NCBI GenBank assembly: GCA_963513935.1
Contig: OY740768.1
Coordinates: forward strand, 71,232,877-71,296,876
Direction: 5' to 3'
Origin: Aphrophora alni
Lineage: Eukaryota; Arthropoda; Insecta; Hemiptera; Aphrophoridae
Length of the DNA: 64,000 bases
Shown here: one piece after another, positions 46,535-59,239 of the stretch
How the letters are laid out: each line of letters begins with the position of its first letter
Numbering within the stretch: position 1 is the first letter of the stretch
Program-made: the position numbers and the translations under genes
Notes under the pieces: generated by a model
The model's database searches: none
What the model was told of the DNA's origin: nothing
The model's input: the letters and a program-made list of their open reading frames with translations, nothing else

Positions 46535-47900
46535 TTTGATTTTAATCTAACAATTTTTTTTGTTATATTATTTCCGTGTATTGAATTTCACTAACAACAT
46601 AATTTTATTATTAACAATTCTGATAGCTCATAAACAATTTTAGTTCTGGGCTAATTAGTGTTTTAAACAATTACCAAGAAAAATATTTTCAGTTTTTTAT
46701 GAATAACTCGGTTATTATTTGACTTAATGACATAATATGGAAAATGTGTTTTCTTTGGCGTTAAAGATAAAATACATTTTGTGTTGTAGAAATTTTAAAA
46801 TTAATGGCTTTTGGGATATTCTAATTAAAACTTTTAAAACGGTAGCGATTTTTTAACTATTTAAAATAAAGTTTTCAGTTTAGGAATCTTGTGTATCGTA
46901 ACATTTAAATTGCGAATACCAAATATGAACTTAAAATCGTATATATTTCCAAAGTTATATGGTGTTAAACGAAGAGGAATTAGAAATTATTTTACCAATA
47001 ATTGTTTGTTCCTTTTGATGAACAGAATCCAAAAATTTATAACGCGCTAAGCTTTTTCTGATACACTGTTTTTTAAAAGATTTTGCACCATTTTAAATCT
47101 ATGTTTTTGATTTACTGATACAATACATTTGTTCATATAGGCAGCTATGCATTATATAGTGCTAAAGTCAGTAACGACGCGCACACTGAGTGGTTTTACT
47201 TGTTCTGTTAAATTTATACCCATGGGAAAGGGTCTGTCATAAATAGAGTGATCGGAAGGAAAATGGCAAGACTCTAGCACGTGTTTTAGTAAGAACCAAC
47301 TTTAAAATAAATAAATTTACCAAGGTATTATACTTTAGTTTTTTTTTTTTTTTAAACATAAATAAATGTGTTTGGAATATCATAACCAAACTTGCATTCC
47401 CGTTTATACAAGAAAGTCAAACTGGTTATTTTTTATGTTTGTCATTTAGGTTAACCTACTACGTAAACATAGAAAAAATAGAATCATCTCGATTTTATGA
47501 GTGCTATACTGTTAGGTAATAAAGGCAAAACAAAAGTACTTTCTCAAACGTACCATCATAATTTAAATCATTTACTGATCACATAAATATCTATAATGTC
47601 TTATTAAACGTAAATAGAGCATCGATAATTTTTATTTCAACTTTAATTATAAGAAAACTGCATTTAGAAATATTTTTTGATCTTTATAAGAAACATGCTA
47701 AATATGGATTCTCTGTATAGAAACTGAGTGATTTTATAAATTATATTTGGATTATTATGATTGTATTTCAAGATATCAAACACATTTAGTCAAAAATTGA
47801 GAGTACAGAAAACAATCGTAAATTTTTTGAATATGTATCATATATTTCATCAATAAGTGGATTTAGTTCAAAAAAATTAATATTTTAGTTGCCTGAACAA
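46535..47900. other. AT-rich stretch, no gene recognised
   Basis: A poly(T) run at 47,340-47,354 and a slightly GC-richer patch at 47,165-47,285. No coding sequence. Confidence 0.5.
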
Positions 47901-47902
47901 TA

Positions 47903-50900
47903 TTGATTGGGAACGGTCTAATCGCAATCACAACCGGGTTCAAAATAGCAAGTCATCAAGAAGGCTGTGCAGACCTAGGTATCCACCACGGTATCTAGTT
48001 TAGTGATTGGGAACGGTCTAATCGCAATCACAACCGGGTTCAGAACAGCAAGGCATCAACAAGGCAGTGCAGACCTTGGTATCCACCACGGCATTTAGAC
48101 ACGGTACCTAGTTTAGTGATTAGGAACGGTCTAATCGCAATCACAACCGGGTTCAAAACAGCAAGTCATCAAGAAGGCAGTGCAGACCTTGGTATCCACC
48201 ACGGTATCTAGACTCGGTATCTAGTTTAGTGATTGGGAACGGTCTAATCGCAATCACAACCGGGTTCAAAACAGAAGTCATCAAGAAGGCAGTGCAGACC
48301 TTGGTATCCACCACGGTATATATACACGGTACCTAGTTTAGTGATTAGGAACGGTCTAATCGCAATCACAACCGGGTTCAAAACAGCAAGTCATCAAGAA
48401 GGCAGTGCAGACCTTGTTATCCACCACTATATATAGACACGGTACCTAGTTAAGTGATTAGGAACGGTCTAATCGCAATCACAACCGGGTTCAAAACAGC
48501 AAGTCATCAAGAAGGCAGTGCAGACCTTGGTATCCACCACGGTATATAGACACGGTATCTAGTTTAGTGATTGGGAACGGTCTAATCGCAATCACAACCG
48601 GGTTCAAAACAGCAAGTCATCAAGAAGGTAGTGCAGACCTTGGTATCCACCACGGTATCTAGACTCGGTATCTAGTTTAGTGATTGGGAATGGTCTGATC
48701 GCAATCACAACCAGGTTCAAAACAGCAAGGCATCAAGAAGGCAGTGCAGACCTTGGTATCCACCACGGTATATAGACTCGGTATCTAGTTTAGTGATTGG
48801 GAACGGTCTGATCGCAATCACAACCAGGTTCAAAACAGCAAGTCATCAAGAAGGCAGTGCAGACCTTGGTATCCACCACGGTATCTAGACTCGGTATCTA
48901 GTTTAGTGATTGGGAACGGTCTAATCGCAATCACAACCGGGTTCAAAACAGCAAGTCATCAAGAAGGCAGTGCAGACCTTGGTATCCACCACGGTATCTA
49001 GACTCGGTATCTAGTTTAGTGATTGGGAATGGTCTGATCGCAATCACAACCAGGTTCAAAACAGCAAGGCATCAAGAAGGCAGTGCAGACCTTGGTATCC
49101 ACCACGGTATCTAGACTCGGTATCTAGTTTAGTGATTGGGAACGGTCTGATCGCAATCACAACCAGGTTCAAAACAGCAAGGCATCAAGAAGTCAGTGCA
49201 GACCTTTGTATCCACCACGGTATCTAGACACGGTATATAGTTTAGTGATTGGGAACGGTCTGATCGCAATCACAACCAGGTTCAAAACAGCAAGTCATCA
49301 AGAAGGCAGTGCAGACCTTGGTATCCACCACGGTATCTAGACACGGTATCTAGTTTAGTGATTGGGAACGGTCTGATCGCAATCACAACCAGGTTCAAAA
49401 CAGCAAGGCATCAAGAAGTCAGTGCAGACCTTTGTATCCACCACGGTATCTAGACACGGTATATAGTTTAGTGATTGGGAACGGTCTGATCGCAATCACA
49501 ACCAGGTTCAAAACAGCAAGTCATCAAGAAGGCAGTGCAGACCTTGGTATCCACCACGGTATCTAGACACGGTATCTGGTTTAGTGATTGGGAACGGTCT
49601 GATCGCAATCACAACCAGGTTCAAAACAGCAAGGCATCAAGAAGGCAGTGCAGACCTTGGTATCCACCACGGTATCTAGACTCGGTATCTAGTTTAGTGA
49701 TTGGGAACGGTCTAATCGCAATCACAACCGGGTTCAAAACAGAAGTCATCAAGAAGGCAGTGCAGACCTTGGTATCCACCACGGTCTATAGACACGGTAC
49801 CTAGTTTAGTGATTAGGAACGGTCTAATCGCAATCACAACCGGGTTCAAAACAGCAAGTCATCAAGAAGGCAGTGCAGACCTTGGTATCCACCACGGTAT
49901 ATAGACACGGTATCTAGTTTAGTGATTGGGAACGGTCTAATCGCAATCACAACCGGGTTCAAAACAGCAAGTCATCAAGAAGGCAGTGCAGACCTAGGTA
50001 TCCACCACGGTATCTAGACTAGGTATCTAGTTTAGTGATTGGGAACGGTTTGATCGCAATCACAACCAGGTTCAAAACAGCAAGGCTTCAAAAAGGCAGT
50101 GCCGGCCTAGCTATCCACCACGGTATCTGGTTTAGTGATTGGGAACGGTCTAATCGCAATCACAACCAGGTTCAAAACAGCAAGGCATCAAGAATTCAGT
50201 GCAGACCTCTGTATCCACCACGGTATCTAGACTCGGTATCTAGTTTAGTGATTGGGAACGGTCTAATCGCAATCACAACCAGGTTCAAAACAGCAAGGCA
50301 TCAAGAAGGCAGTGCAGACCTAGGTATCCACCACGGTATCTAGACTCGGTATCTAGTTTAGTGATTGGGAACGGTCTAATCGCAATCACAACCAGGTTCA
50401 AAACAGCAAGGCATCAAGAAGGCAGTGCAGACCTTGGTATCCACTTCGGTATCTAGACACGGTATATAGTTTAGTGATTGGGAACGGTCTGATCGCAATC
50501 ACAACCGGGTTCAAAACAGCAAGGCATCAAGAAGGCAGTGCAGACCTTGGTATCCACCACGGTATCTAGACTCGGTATCTAGTTTAGTGATTGGGAACGG
50601 TCTGGTCACAATTACAACCAGGTACAAAACAGCAAGGCATCAAGAAGGCAGTGCAGACTTTGGTATCCACCACGGTATCTAGACTCGGTATCTAGTTTAG
50701 TGATTAAGAACGGTCTGGTCGCAATTACAACCAGGTACAAAACAGCAAGGCATCAAGAAGGTAGTGCAGACCTTGGTATCCACCACGGTATCTAGACTCG
50801 GTATCTAGTTTAGTGATTGGGAACGGTCTGGTCGCAATTACAACCAGGTACAAAACAGCAAGGCATCAAGAAGGCAGTGCAGACCTTGGTATCCACCACG

Positions 50901-52391
50901 GTATATAGACTCGGTATCTAGTTTAGTGATTGGGAACGGTCTGGTCGCAATCACAACCAGGTTCAAAACAGCAAGGCATCAAGAAGGCAGTGCAGACCTT
51001 GGTATCCACCACGGTATCTAGACTCGGTATCTAGTTTAGTGATTGGGAACGGTCTAATCGCAATCACAACCGGGTTTAAAACAGAAGTCATCAAGAAGGC
51101 AGTGCAGACCTTGGTATCCACCACGGTATCTAGACTCGGTATCTAGTTTAGTGATTGGGAACGGTCTGATCGCAATCACAACCAGGTTCAAAACAGCAAG
51201 GCATCAAGAAGGCAGTGCAGACCTAGGTATCCACCACGGTATCTAGACTCGGTATCTAGTTTAGTGATTGGGAACGGTCTGATCGCAATCACAACCAGGT
51301 TCAAAACAGCAAGGCATCAAGAAGGCAGTGCAGACCTTGGTATCCACCACGGTATCTAGACTCGGTATCTAGTTTAGTGATTGGGAACGGTCTAATCGCA
51401 ATCACAACCAGGTTCAAAACAGCAAGTCATCAAGAAGGCAGTGCAGACCTAGGTATCCACCACGGTATCTAGACTCGGTATCTAGTTTAGTGATTGGGAA
51501 CGGTCTAATCGCAATCACAACCAGGTTCAAAACAGCAAGGCATCAAGAAGGCAGTGCAGACCTTGTTATCCACCACGGTATCTAGACTCGGTATCTAGTT
51601 TAGTGATTGGGAAAGGTCTAATCGCAATCACAACCAGGTTCAAAACAGCAAGTCATCAAGAAGGCAGTGCAGACCTAGGTATCCACCACGGCATCTAGAC
51701 TCGGTATCTAGTTTAGTGATTGGGAACGGTCTAATCGCAATCACAACCAGGTTCAAAACAGCAAGGCATCAAGAAGGCAGTGCAGACCTTGGTATCCACC
51801 ACGGTATCTAGACTCGGTATCTAGTTTAGTGATTGGGAACGGTCTAATCGCAATCACAACCAGGTTCAAAACAGCAAGTCATCAAGAAGGCAGTGCAGAC
51901 CTAGGTATCCACCACGGTATCTAGACACGGTATCTGGTTTAGTGATTGGGAACGGTCTAATCGCAATCACAACCAGGTTCAAAACAGCAAGGCATCAAGA
52001 AGGCAGTGCAGACCTAGGTATCCACCACGGTATCTATACACGGTATCTGGTTTAGTGATTGGGAACGGTCTAATCGCAATCACAACCAGGTTCAAAACAG
52101 CAAGGCATCAAGAAGGCAGTGCAGACCTCTGTATCCACCACGGTATCTAGACTCGGTATCTAGTTTAGTGATTGGGAACGGTCTAATCGCAATCACAACC
52201 AGGTTCAAAACAGCAAGGCATCAAGAAGGCAGTGCAGACCTTGGTATCCACCACGGTATCTAGACACGGTATATAGTTTAGTGATTGGGAACGGTCTGAT
52301 CGCAATCACAACCAGGTTCAAAACAGCAAGGCATCAAGAAGGCAGTGCAGACCTTGGTATCCACCACGGTATCTAGACACGGTATATAGTT
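47903..52391 (+). repeat. Satellite array: 40 monomers of 113 bp (two of 100 bp)
   Basis: I followed the GATTGGGAACGG phrase through the array: 40 occurrences from 47,905 to 52,283. Spacing is almost always 113 bp (112 in three cases) and 100 bp in the first monomer and at 50,037-50,137. Each monomer contains TTTAGTGATTGGGAACGG, TCGCAATCACAACC, GGTTCAAAACAGCAAG, CATCAAGAAGGCAGTGCAG and CCACCACGGTATCTAG. The 113-bp form has a 13-bp internal duplication of CGGTATCTAG(A/T)C; the 100-bp form has one copy. Recurrent variants (CCGGG/CCAGG, TAATC/TGATC, GATTAGG, a 2-bp deletion giving ACAGAAGTC) define sub-families arranged in blocks. Open frames of 89 and 102 codons across it are read-through only. 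Confidence 0.97.
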
Positions 52392-52640
52392 TCCGTGGTG
52401 CCTAAGATGAACAGTAGAGTTTTGTGTGGGGTTTTGTGTCCGGAGCTCGACAGGATGCGTGTCGAGTGCTCTAATTTACTTTGTTTCATATTTTTGAGTA
52501 AAGTTTTTTAAATTAAATTTTCCAAAAATCTTGGAAGGCCGGTGAAACATATCGGGCAGCGGAATTGAGGCCCTTCGGTTTTAGACCAACGGAATTATAG
52601 TTAGTATCGTGTGCAGTTAATTTTATAATTAGAGTATTAG
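52392..52640. other. GC-richer right flank of the satellite
   Basis: Unique sequence with a perfect 7-bp hairpin CTCGACA-GGATGCG-TGTCGAG at about 52,447-52,467 and GGAAGGCCGGTGAAAC at about 52,535. It differs in composition from the AT-rich background and may belong to a larger element that carries the satellite. No coding frame is recognised. Confidence 0.5.
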
Positions 52641-52747
52641 GTCTCCAAATTAATTTTACTTATTTAACTCATTAAAAGCTTGTTTTCCTAGAGTGGCGTT
52701 GGATAGGAGATTGTAAGATTCAAAAGAAATATTTATCTGTGGAACAC

Positions 52748-52849
<102 letters not shown>

Positions 52850-53009
52850 TGACATAAAAGGTATCTCATTGTAAAGAGCCATTGTCACATAAACATAATC
52901 TCAAATTAAAAATTATTTACTATCTGTTACTGCTTTGAATGATAAACATTTTGTACATGACTTTTTTACTGTATTTTCCTATGGATATCATTAAGAGATA
53001 TCTTTTCAA

Positions 53010-53023
53010 CCCCCCCCCCCCCC
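53010..53023. repeat. Poly(C) run
   Basis: Fourteen C in a row. Confidence 0.95.
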
Positions 53024-53024
53024 A

Positions 53025-56000
53025 ACGGTCTCTTTACACCGTACTTCGGAAGAACCATTGAAAAATAAAATATTAATTGTGATAAAATGTTAATTGCCCG
53101 CAATTTATATGTTATCATGTTGTATAACCACAGGTCATTCTGTATTTTGAAATGTTATTGTTATTGGCCCACGGGTGTAATGCCACCTACACATCTAGTA
53201 ATTTATATTTCAATAACGTTATATTAGATTGTAAAATGGTGAATTCGGCCAAAATGTACCCAAAGGAAGGAAATCTATTTTCTGTCCTAGCTTTGTCTGT
53301 CTCTATTAAACCACTGAACATCTATAGAAAGACAAAGCGAAGGGACCTATAAGGTTATTAATTTGTTCACTATCAACTCTTATGAAGTACGAGGTACAGT
53401 AAAACTCTTTTGCATTTCCAAACTTAGATTAGGTTGTTAGGTAAGTCTATAACATAAAATAGCACTAAAAGTACATTTTGCCTTCCATCAAATATCAGTA
53501 AAAGATACAAAATGTTTAAATTGGAAATTATGTTGCTTTCAGTCACCAAAAAAGGTTGTAATTTGAAAGTTTTGCAATATGGGTATATCAATGATCATTA
53601 TCAATTTGCGTAGGCGTATTGAATCGTTATGGATAAAATATCTGTAAAATAACCATGTTTTATAATTTGAAAGCTTTCTTTTTTGCTGATTTTATATTAT
53701 TTTGTTATTTTGTTTTATATTGAGATTAGCAGAAAAGATAGAGAAAAACAAAATGCATATGTTATAGGCCGGAATATTGAAATGGGGAGAGAAAATAATC
53801 AAAGATTTGTAAAAATGTTTAGTTTCGTAAAACTTTTAAATTACAGTATCACTTGATATGTGTTTACATTTAAAATCTTTCAAGAATGGAACCTGGCTTT
53901 ATTGAGTTTAGAACATCATGAATCCAAAAAATGTAAAATATTATTTTTAAGGAACTCACCAAATGTAGTTTAGTGGCTACATTTACAGCTTCATTCTAGG
54001 TCAAGCAATTCTAATTTTTTTTTAATATGAAACTTCAGAATCACCCTATCTAATAGCTTCGCTTGCACTGATTATATTTATAGGCTACATGAACTCAAAA
54101 TATTATTGTGTTAATTTTATATAAACTAGTAATAAATTACTTCAGAAATAAATCAACCCTAATATGTAGTTCACATCTTATTTTTCATTTTGCATTAATG
54201 GACAACAGAAAAATATGTCTTGTTTTGACAGATAAAATGAAGATAAGCCAAATGATATGTCGAAACTCCACATGTCCAGAGCAGATGTCGAGCTATACAG
54301 ACTGATAAAGTGGTTCAAGACTGGGTGCATAGATCAGACACTAACGCGAAAATATACTACTGGGAAATTTATGTTATAAATAATTTTTGGTATGATGATA
54401 GTTGTAATTGCAATTGAGGAAATAAAACCACTGGAATATTAATTGCACTAGTGAAACAAAAACTTTTCACGTCGTATGTACAGCACATTACTAATATATT
54501 ATCAGTTGACACAGATTTAGTGTTATCTCCCACCCTTACAACGGAGAAACTAATTGCAACTGAATAAAAACAACACTTTAATCTATTGTAGTTAACGTAA
54601 AATAAATTATACTTTGACTCTTGTTTACTGAAAGGTTTATATTTATCGTAAGTTTTAAATTTTTTAACTATTCTGAACTGTATTTGTCATACTTGGATAT
54701 ATTTGATATTAACATAATATTTTAATTTAGGCCTACCTCGTGTTCCAGTAGATATAGTTTTTTACGACGTACTTGTAATAGCCCTATTTTTAATTGTCAA
54801 TATTCTCAAAATAAGATTTTTTAATTATTTAAAACGTTTTTACTGTAATGAAGAAGGCGTAGTAAAACAACGGAGGAAATAATTCAACGTCTAACAACCA
54901 TCGCCGTTTAGTCATCACTGTAGGTGTTTACATAACCAATGAATCATGTTAACCAGCTACGTTGTTATGTTTATTGTTTGTACACGTTGATGCAAGTTCT
55001 CTATTACAACAATCAGATTATTACAATAACAAATAATATTAAAGACAGGTTTAAAAAATGTGTGCATACATTTCCATATAAAATCTATAAACAATGAAAC
55101 TCAAAACTTACAAAGGAATCTCTGATAAGATCCACACAACATTCTGAATTTTACAAAATCGACTTACGAATTCACATAAAAGTTCAAACAAAACGATGTA
55201 TCTGTCGTTTCCTTTAAAATATCGAGTTAGAAATTTACTGGATAAAAATGTCAAATGAACTCTTGACACCGTCGTAAATATTTCAATATATAAGTGTCGG
55301 TGGACGCCATCTCGATCAAATTTTGATAACGAAATAGATTTTTATAATATAAAGTATTATGCTGCTAAACCCCAATAAAATTATAGGCTGGTGGAAAAAA
55401 AAACGAAAATGTAAAATGTAAAATGACAACGCGCGGTAAGAATTGATTTTTGTATTTTCAAAATTACGAAATATGTTTTATTCTAATTGTGATTAATATT
55501 ATAATTTTGTAATATAAATCTTAACATTACACCAAAATTCGAACGAAATGTGAAGAGTCAATTTCGACATATTCTAACTTTTATGGCGGTGTTCATGATT
55601 AATTTTTCATAATTTTTTTTCTAAAAAAAGTATAAAGTATTTAGCGGAAATATCAGAGTGATATTAGAAATGATGACTGTCTAGCGTATTTTCGGTGCTT
55701 TATAATAGAAACGAGAGGACCTGTTTTAATCACGTTTCATATACAAGCATGTTTTGGTCATATCTAAAGGCTTTATTTCTTTATTTTTTCGGGGTTACCT
55801 TCAATGAGACAGAAACAAAGCTCTTACGATGCTGATCACATTTTATTAAAATGTAGACCTTTAGTACGCAAACATAATATAATTGCCACCATTTTTTCAA
55901 AAATGCCATTTCATTAGCAATCAGTAAAAACCAAAATAAAATCTGGAAATAAAAATCTTTACGGAATAATAATAAATAAATAACGTAAACGAACCTTGTA

Positions 56001-58645
56001 CGGCGTCGTTTACACATCATTTCATCTTATCATTTTTATAGTTAAAATGATTTTATTTATAATTAAAGCAAGTTAAGACCTTATTGGAATATGTAAATAT
56101 AGCTTTAAATAATCCACAAAATCGAAAACGGTATCCCTGGTTGGTTTATTAACAATTACGGAATTGATATCTTTGACGAATAGTTTTGTTTGTGTTTTTT
56201 TATTATTAACCTAAAGTTGATAAATGTTTTTTAAAGTTTTAAAGCTATTTGAATGTTAAAATATCGGTATTCTAAGTAACTCAATATGTTTATAGTTAAA
56301 ATAATGAAAATTTATTCTTATAAACACTTTAAAATGTTAGGTAATTTTAAAAACTTTAGACAGATGTGAAACAATTTATAATGTTAAAATAAGACACGTT
56401 GTCTTAAAGCACTCTATTATTCAAACTTATAAATAATACAATTGACTTCATCTGTTGTAGAGATTGAAAGTGCTTTATTAAACATTTATCTGAGTAAACA
56501 TCATTTTAGTAATTATATTGTCCTACCATCCTTCATTCACAGAAAGTAAATCATTCAGCTAAAAATATTTTCAAATTGAAACTCTACACTACAAACCAAT
56601 GTATCTGCAACAAGACAAGACATTATGGGTTGAAATACCGAATCGACAAACACAACGATAACTTTTTTATTAAAAGGTAACATTTTTAAATAAATTATTA
56701 TTACTGGTATGTACTGTATGTTAGTTACAATTTTTGTTGTTATTTTAATTATTATAGTTTAAATATATATAAAAATGGAACCATATTAATTTTGATTAAA
56801 TTTTATCTCAAATTAAAATCATGTAATTCAAAATTATGTTCGTTAAGACAGAGTAGTATAATTGTATGTGTAATTACGACTATGTGTATTTAATTTATAA
56901 TACTGATATTTAACTTTTGATAACGTATAATGCTGATCGGAACGTAACGTCGTCTTCATAAGATAAACAAGTAAGATGAGTGAACGAGTAAATATTGGAA
57001 ATGATTAATAACATGAAATATTAAAACACGATATTGAAAACAAATCGCAAGTGCAATTACAAAATTTGAACACCATTTATATAGAGTAGAAAAAATCATT
57101 TAAACTTGAACAATATGAGACTCATTTATGTTTAAACTATTACATAACTTCAAGTAGAAAATATATGTAAGAATTAAAAATAAAGGATTGTTCCTAAAAT
57201 CTGGAATAAAATCTTTCCCATGAATATGTTATTCTTTAGCACAGGTTTATTTATAAATGTGGATTAATATTAGCCTACTAAAGCTTGCAGTCTGTATATG
57301 TACTTACAATAATTTGTTATTCGCATATTTTATGTTCTTTGTTATTTTGAAAACAAGCTTAATCTTCCTTAATGTTTTATTTAAGACAAAGGAAGGATAA
57401 CGAGTTAGGTCGTTAAATCACCTTGTTCCCCAACATTGGTTACAATCTGTTACACTTTCAACTTAATTAATAACGTAACAATAAATAATTACTGTCCTAT
57501 ATTATCTAATGATAATATACCCTTCTTTGTAACAAAGGAATTATTATTTCATAATTATTAATATTATATATACTTTAGATAATAGTTTAAATCAACATAT
57601 CTAATAAAATGTATTTTACAAAATATAATGTTTAATATTTTACGTTGCCGCAGATAAGAGGAGCAATGTTAGACCAACTTACTGCTTACATATAAAGCTA
57701 AAACACCCTCATAAAAATAATTGTGTTATTAGAAATCTTCACTAAATTCAGGATATCCTTTCTTTAACGACCTTTATATTGGTTTCACATTTCTAAACAG
57801 CTCCCACTGAATATGCTCACAGTCATGCCACTCCATGATTCCAGTCATGGAATAAATGATTCCATGTTTTAATCTCGAACCTACTGATGAGTAGATGGTC
57901 CTTTTCACCTATTATGCTAAGGACTCTGTTCATAGAACAATGGCTTGTCAACATACAAATTCGTATTTTAAAGTTCCCCCTGTTCTACCTGATAAGTAAC
58001 TCTTGCTTCATAGAGCCCTTCTTACTAGTCTTCAAGCCCTTCTACAATATTCCCCGTTTATCACTGCAAGTAGTCCGTTACATGTAGCCTCTTAATGCCA
58101 TTGTTATTGGTGTCCACGTTAAACTCTTCTGTTAATAATAAAGTGTTTCAAAATAAAATAAAGTTTAAATTTTATATAATTCACTCTTAATTACGTTAGT
58201 AGAATTAATTGTATACGTATTGAAATTAATTTTATAATATAAATTTAGTGTAATTATATTTATATTTTTAACTTTAAATGTTCAGTATTTAAACAATATG
58301 TTCAACAATAGAGGTTTTGATTTTGTACTGAATAGACAAGCATAAAATTCTAATTCTGTTCATATTGTAAATTCATTTTGTTCCTTATTAAAAGTCTCTA
58401 AACATCAAGAGACACTACTATCTAATCTATCATCTATCTATCGACTAATCTAAAAAAATATATGTCTAAAAATGTAAAAATGATAGAGTTAGAAATCATA
58501 AATAAATATACTGGTACATTTCTTAGCACATCTATACAATTGTTTTAAACTATAATAATCATTGGTGACACTTACATAATATAACCTAAGTTTATTGCTA
58601 CAATAACGTTATTAAAAAGCTTTAAAAATGTATATATTTTTACGT
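53025..58645. other. AT-rich stretch, no gene recognised
   Basis: Open frames at 53,152-53,352, 54,108-54,305 and 57,887-58,087 (plus) and 55,781-56,020 (minus) show no domain. 53,260-53,350 has TCTGTC...TTTGTCTGTCTC and CCACTGAAC, a possible trace of the TCTGTCTG-type repeats. 57,780-58,080 is a little GC-richer. Confidence 0.45.
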
Positions 58646-58649
58646 ATGT

Positions 58650-59235
58650 TTGTATTAAAATAACGAAGCTAACTAAATGTAGTCTGTTAGAAAATTTTAA
58701 CTGTTAGACATTTAGGTCGTTTTTCATTGATTTCATTGATACAGGATAATGGTATTCTAAACAGTTTTGATTGCATTTACTTTACGCATGCGTAATACGA
58801 ATGTTATATAAATATAGAAGCTAACTACAAGTAGTCTGTGTATTAGAAGATTAAATTGTGTATCTATAGTTATAGTAAACCTTTTCATTGGTTTCATTGT
58901 TATAGGATAGCGGTTTTATAAAGAGCATTATTATTACTTTAAACATTATGCGTAGTAAAATGGAACATATATAAAGAAGCTACAGGGAGTCTGTGTCCAG
59001 ATTGTTTATCTATAGTTATAACAAACCTTTTCATTGATTTCACTGGTTCATTGGTATAGGTTAGCGGTTTTATAAAGAAGATTATTATTACATTAATCAT
59101 TATGCGTAGTAAAATTGAACATATATAAAGAAGTTAACTACAAGCAGTCTGTGTTCAGATTGTTTATCTATAGTTATTGTAAACCTTTTCATTGGTTTCA
59201 TTTGTGCAGGATGGTGGTTTTCTACAATAGTTATT
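58650..59235. repeat. Degenerate tandem repeat, period about 155 bp, 4 copies
   Basis: AGTCTGT occurs at 58,681, 58,833, 58,988 and 59,146 (periods 152, 155, 158). Shared blocks: CTATAGTTATA, CCTTTTCATTGGTTTCATTG, GCGGTTTTATAAAGA, ATTATGCGTAGTAAAATGGA, and ACATATATAAAGAAGC. The middle copies are the closest to each other. Confidence 0.9.
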
Positions 59236-59239
59236 ACAG

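Noticed and set aside
49535..50343. Open frames of 89 and 102 codons in the satellite
   Set aside because: They are read-through of the 113-bp monomers in successive frames and repeat the same peptide; no start context or domain.
47903..52391. CRISPR-like array
   Set aside because: Repeats are head-to-tail without unique spacers and the DNA is eukaryotic; it is a satellite.
54438..54452. AATTGCACTAGT, start of the miR-92 sequence
   Set aside because: Identity stops after 12 nt and no hairpin surrounds it.
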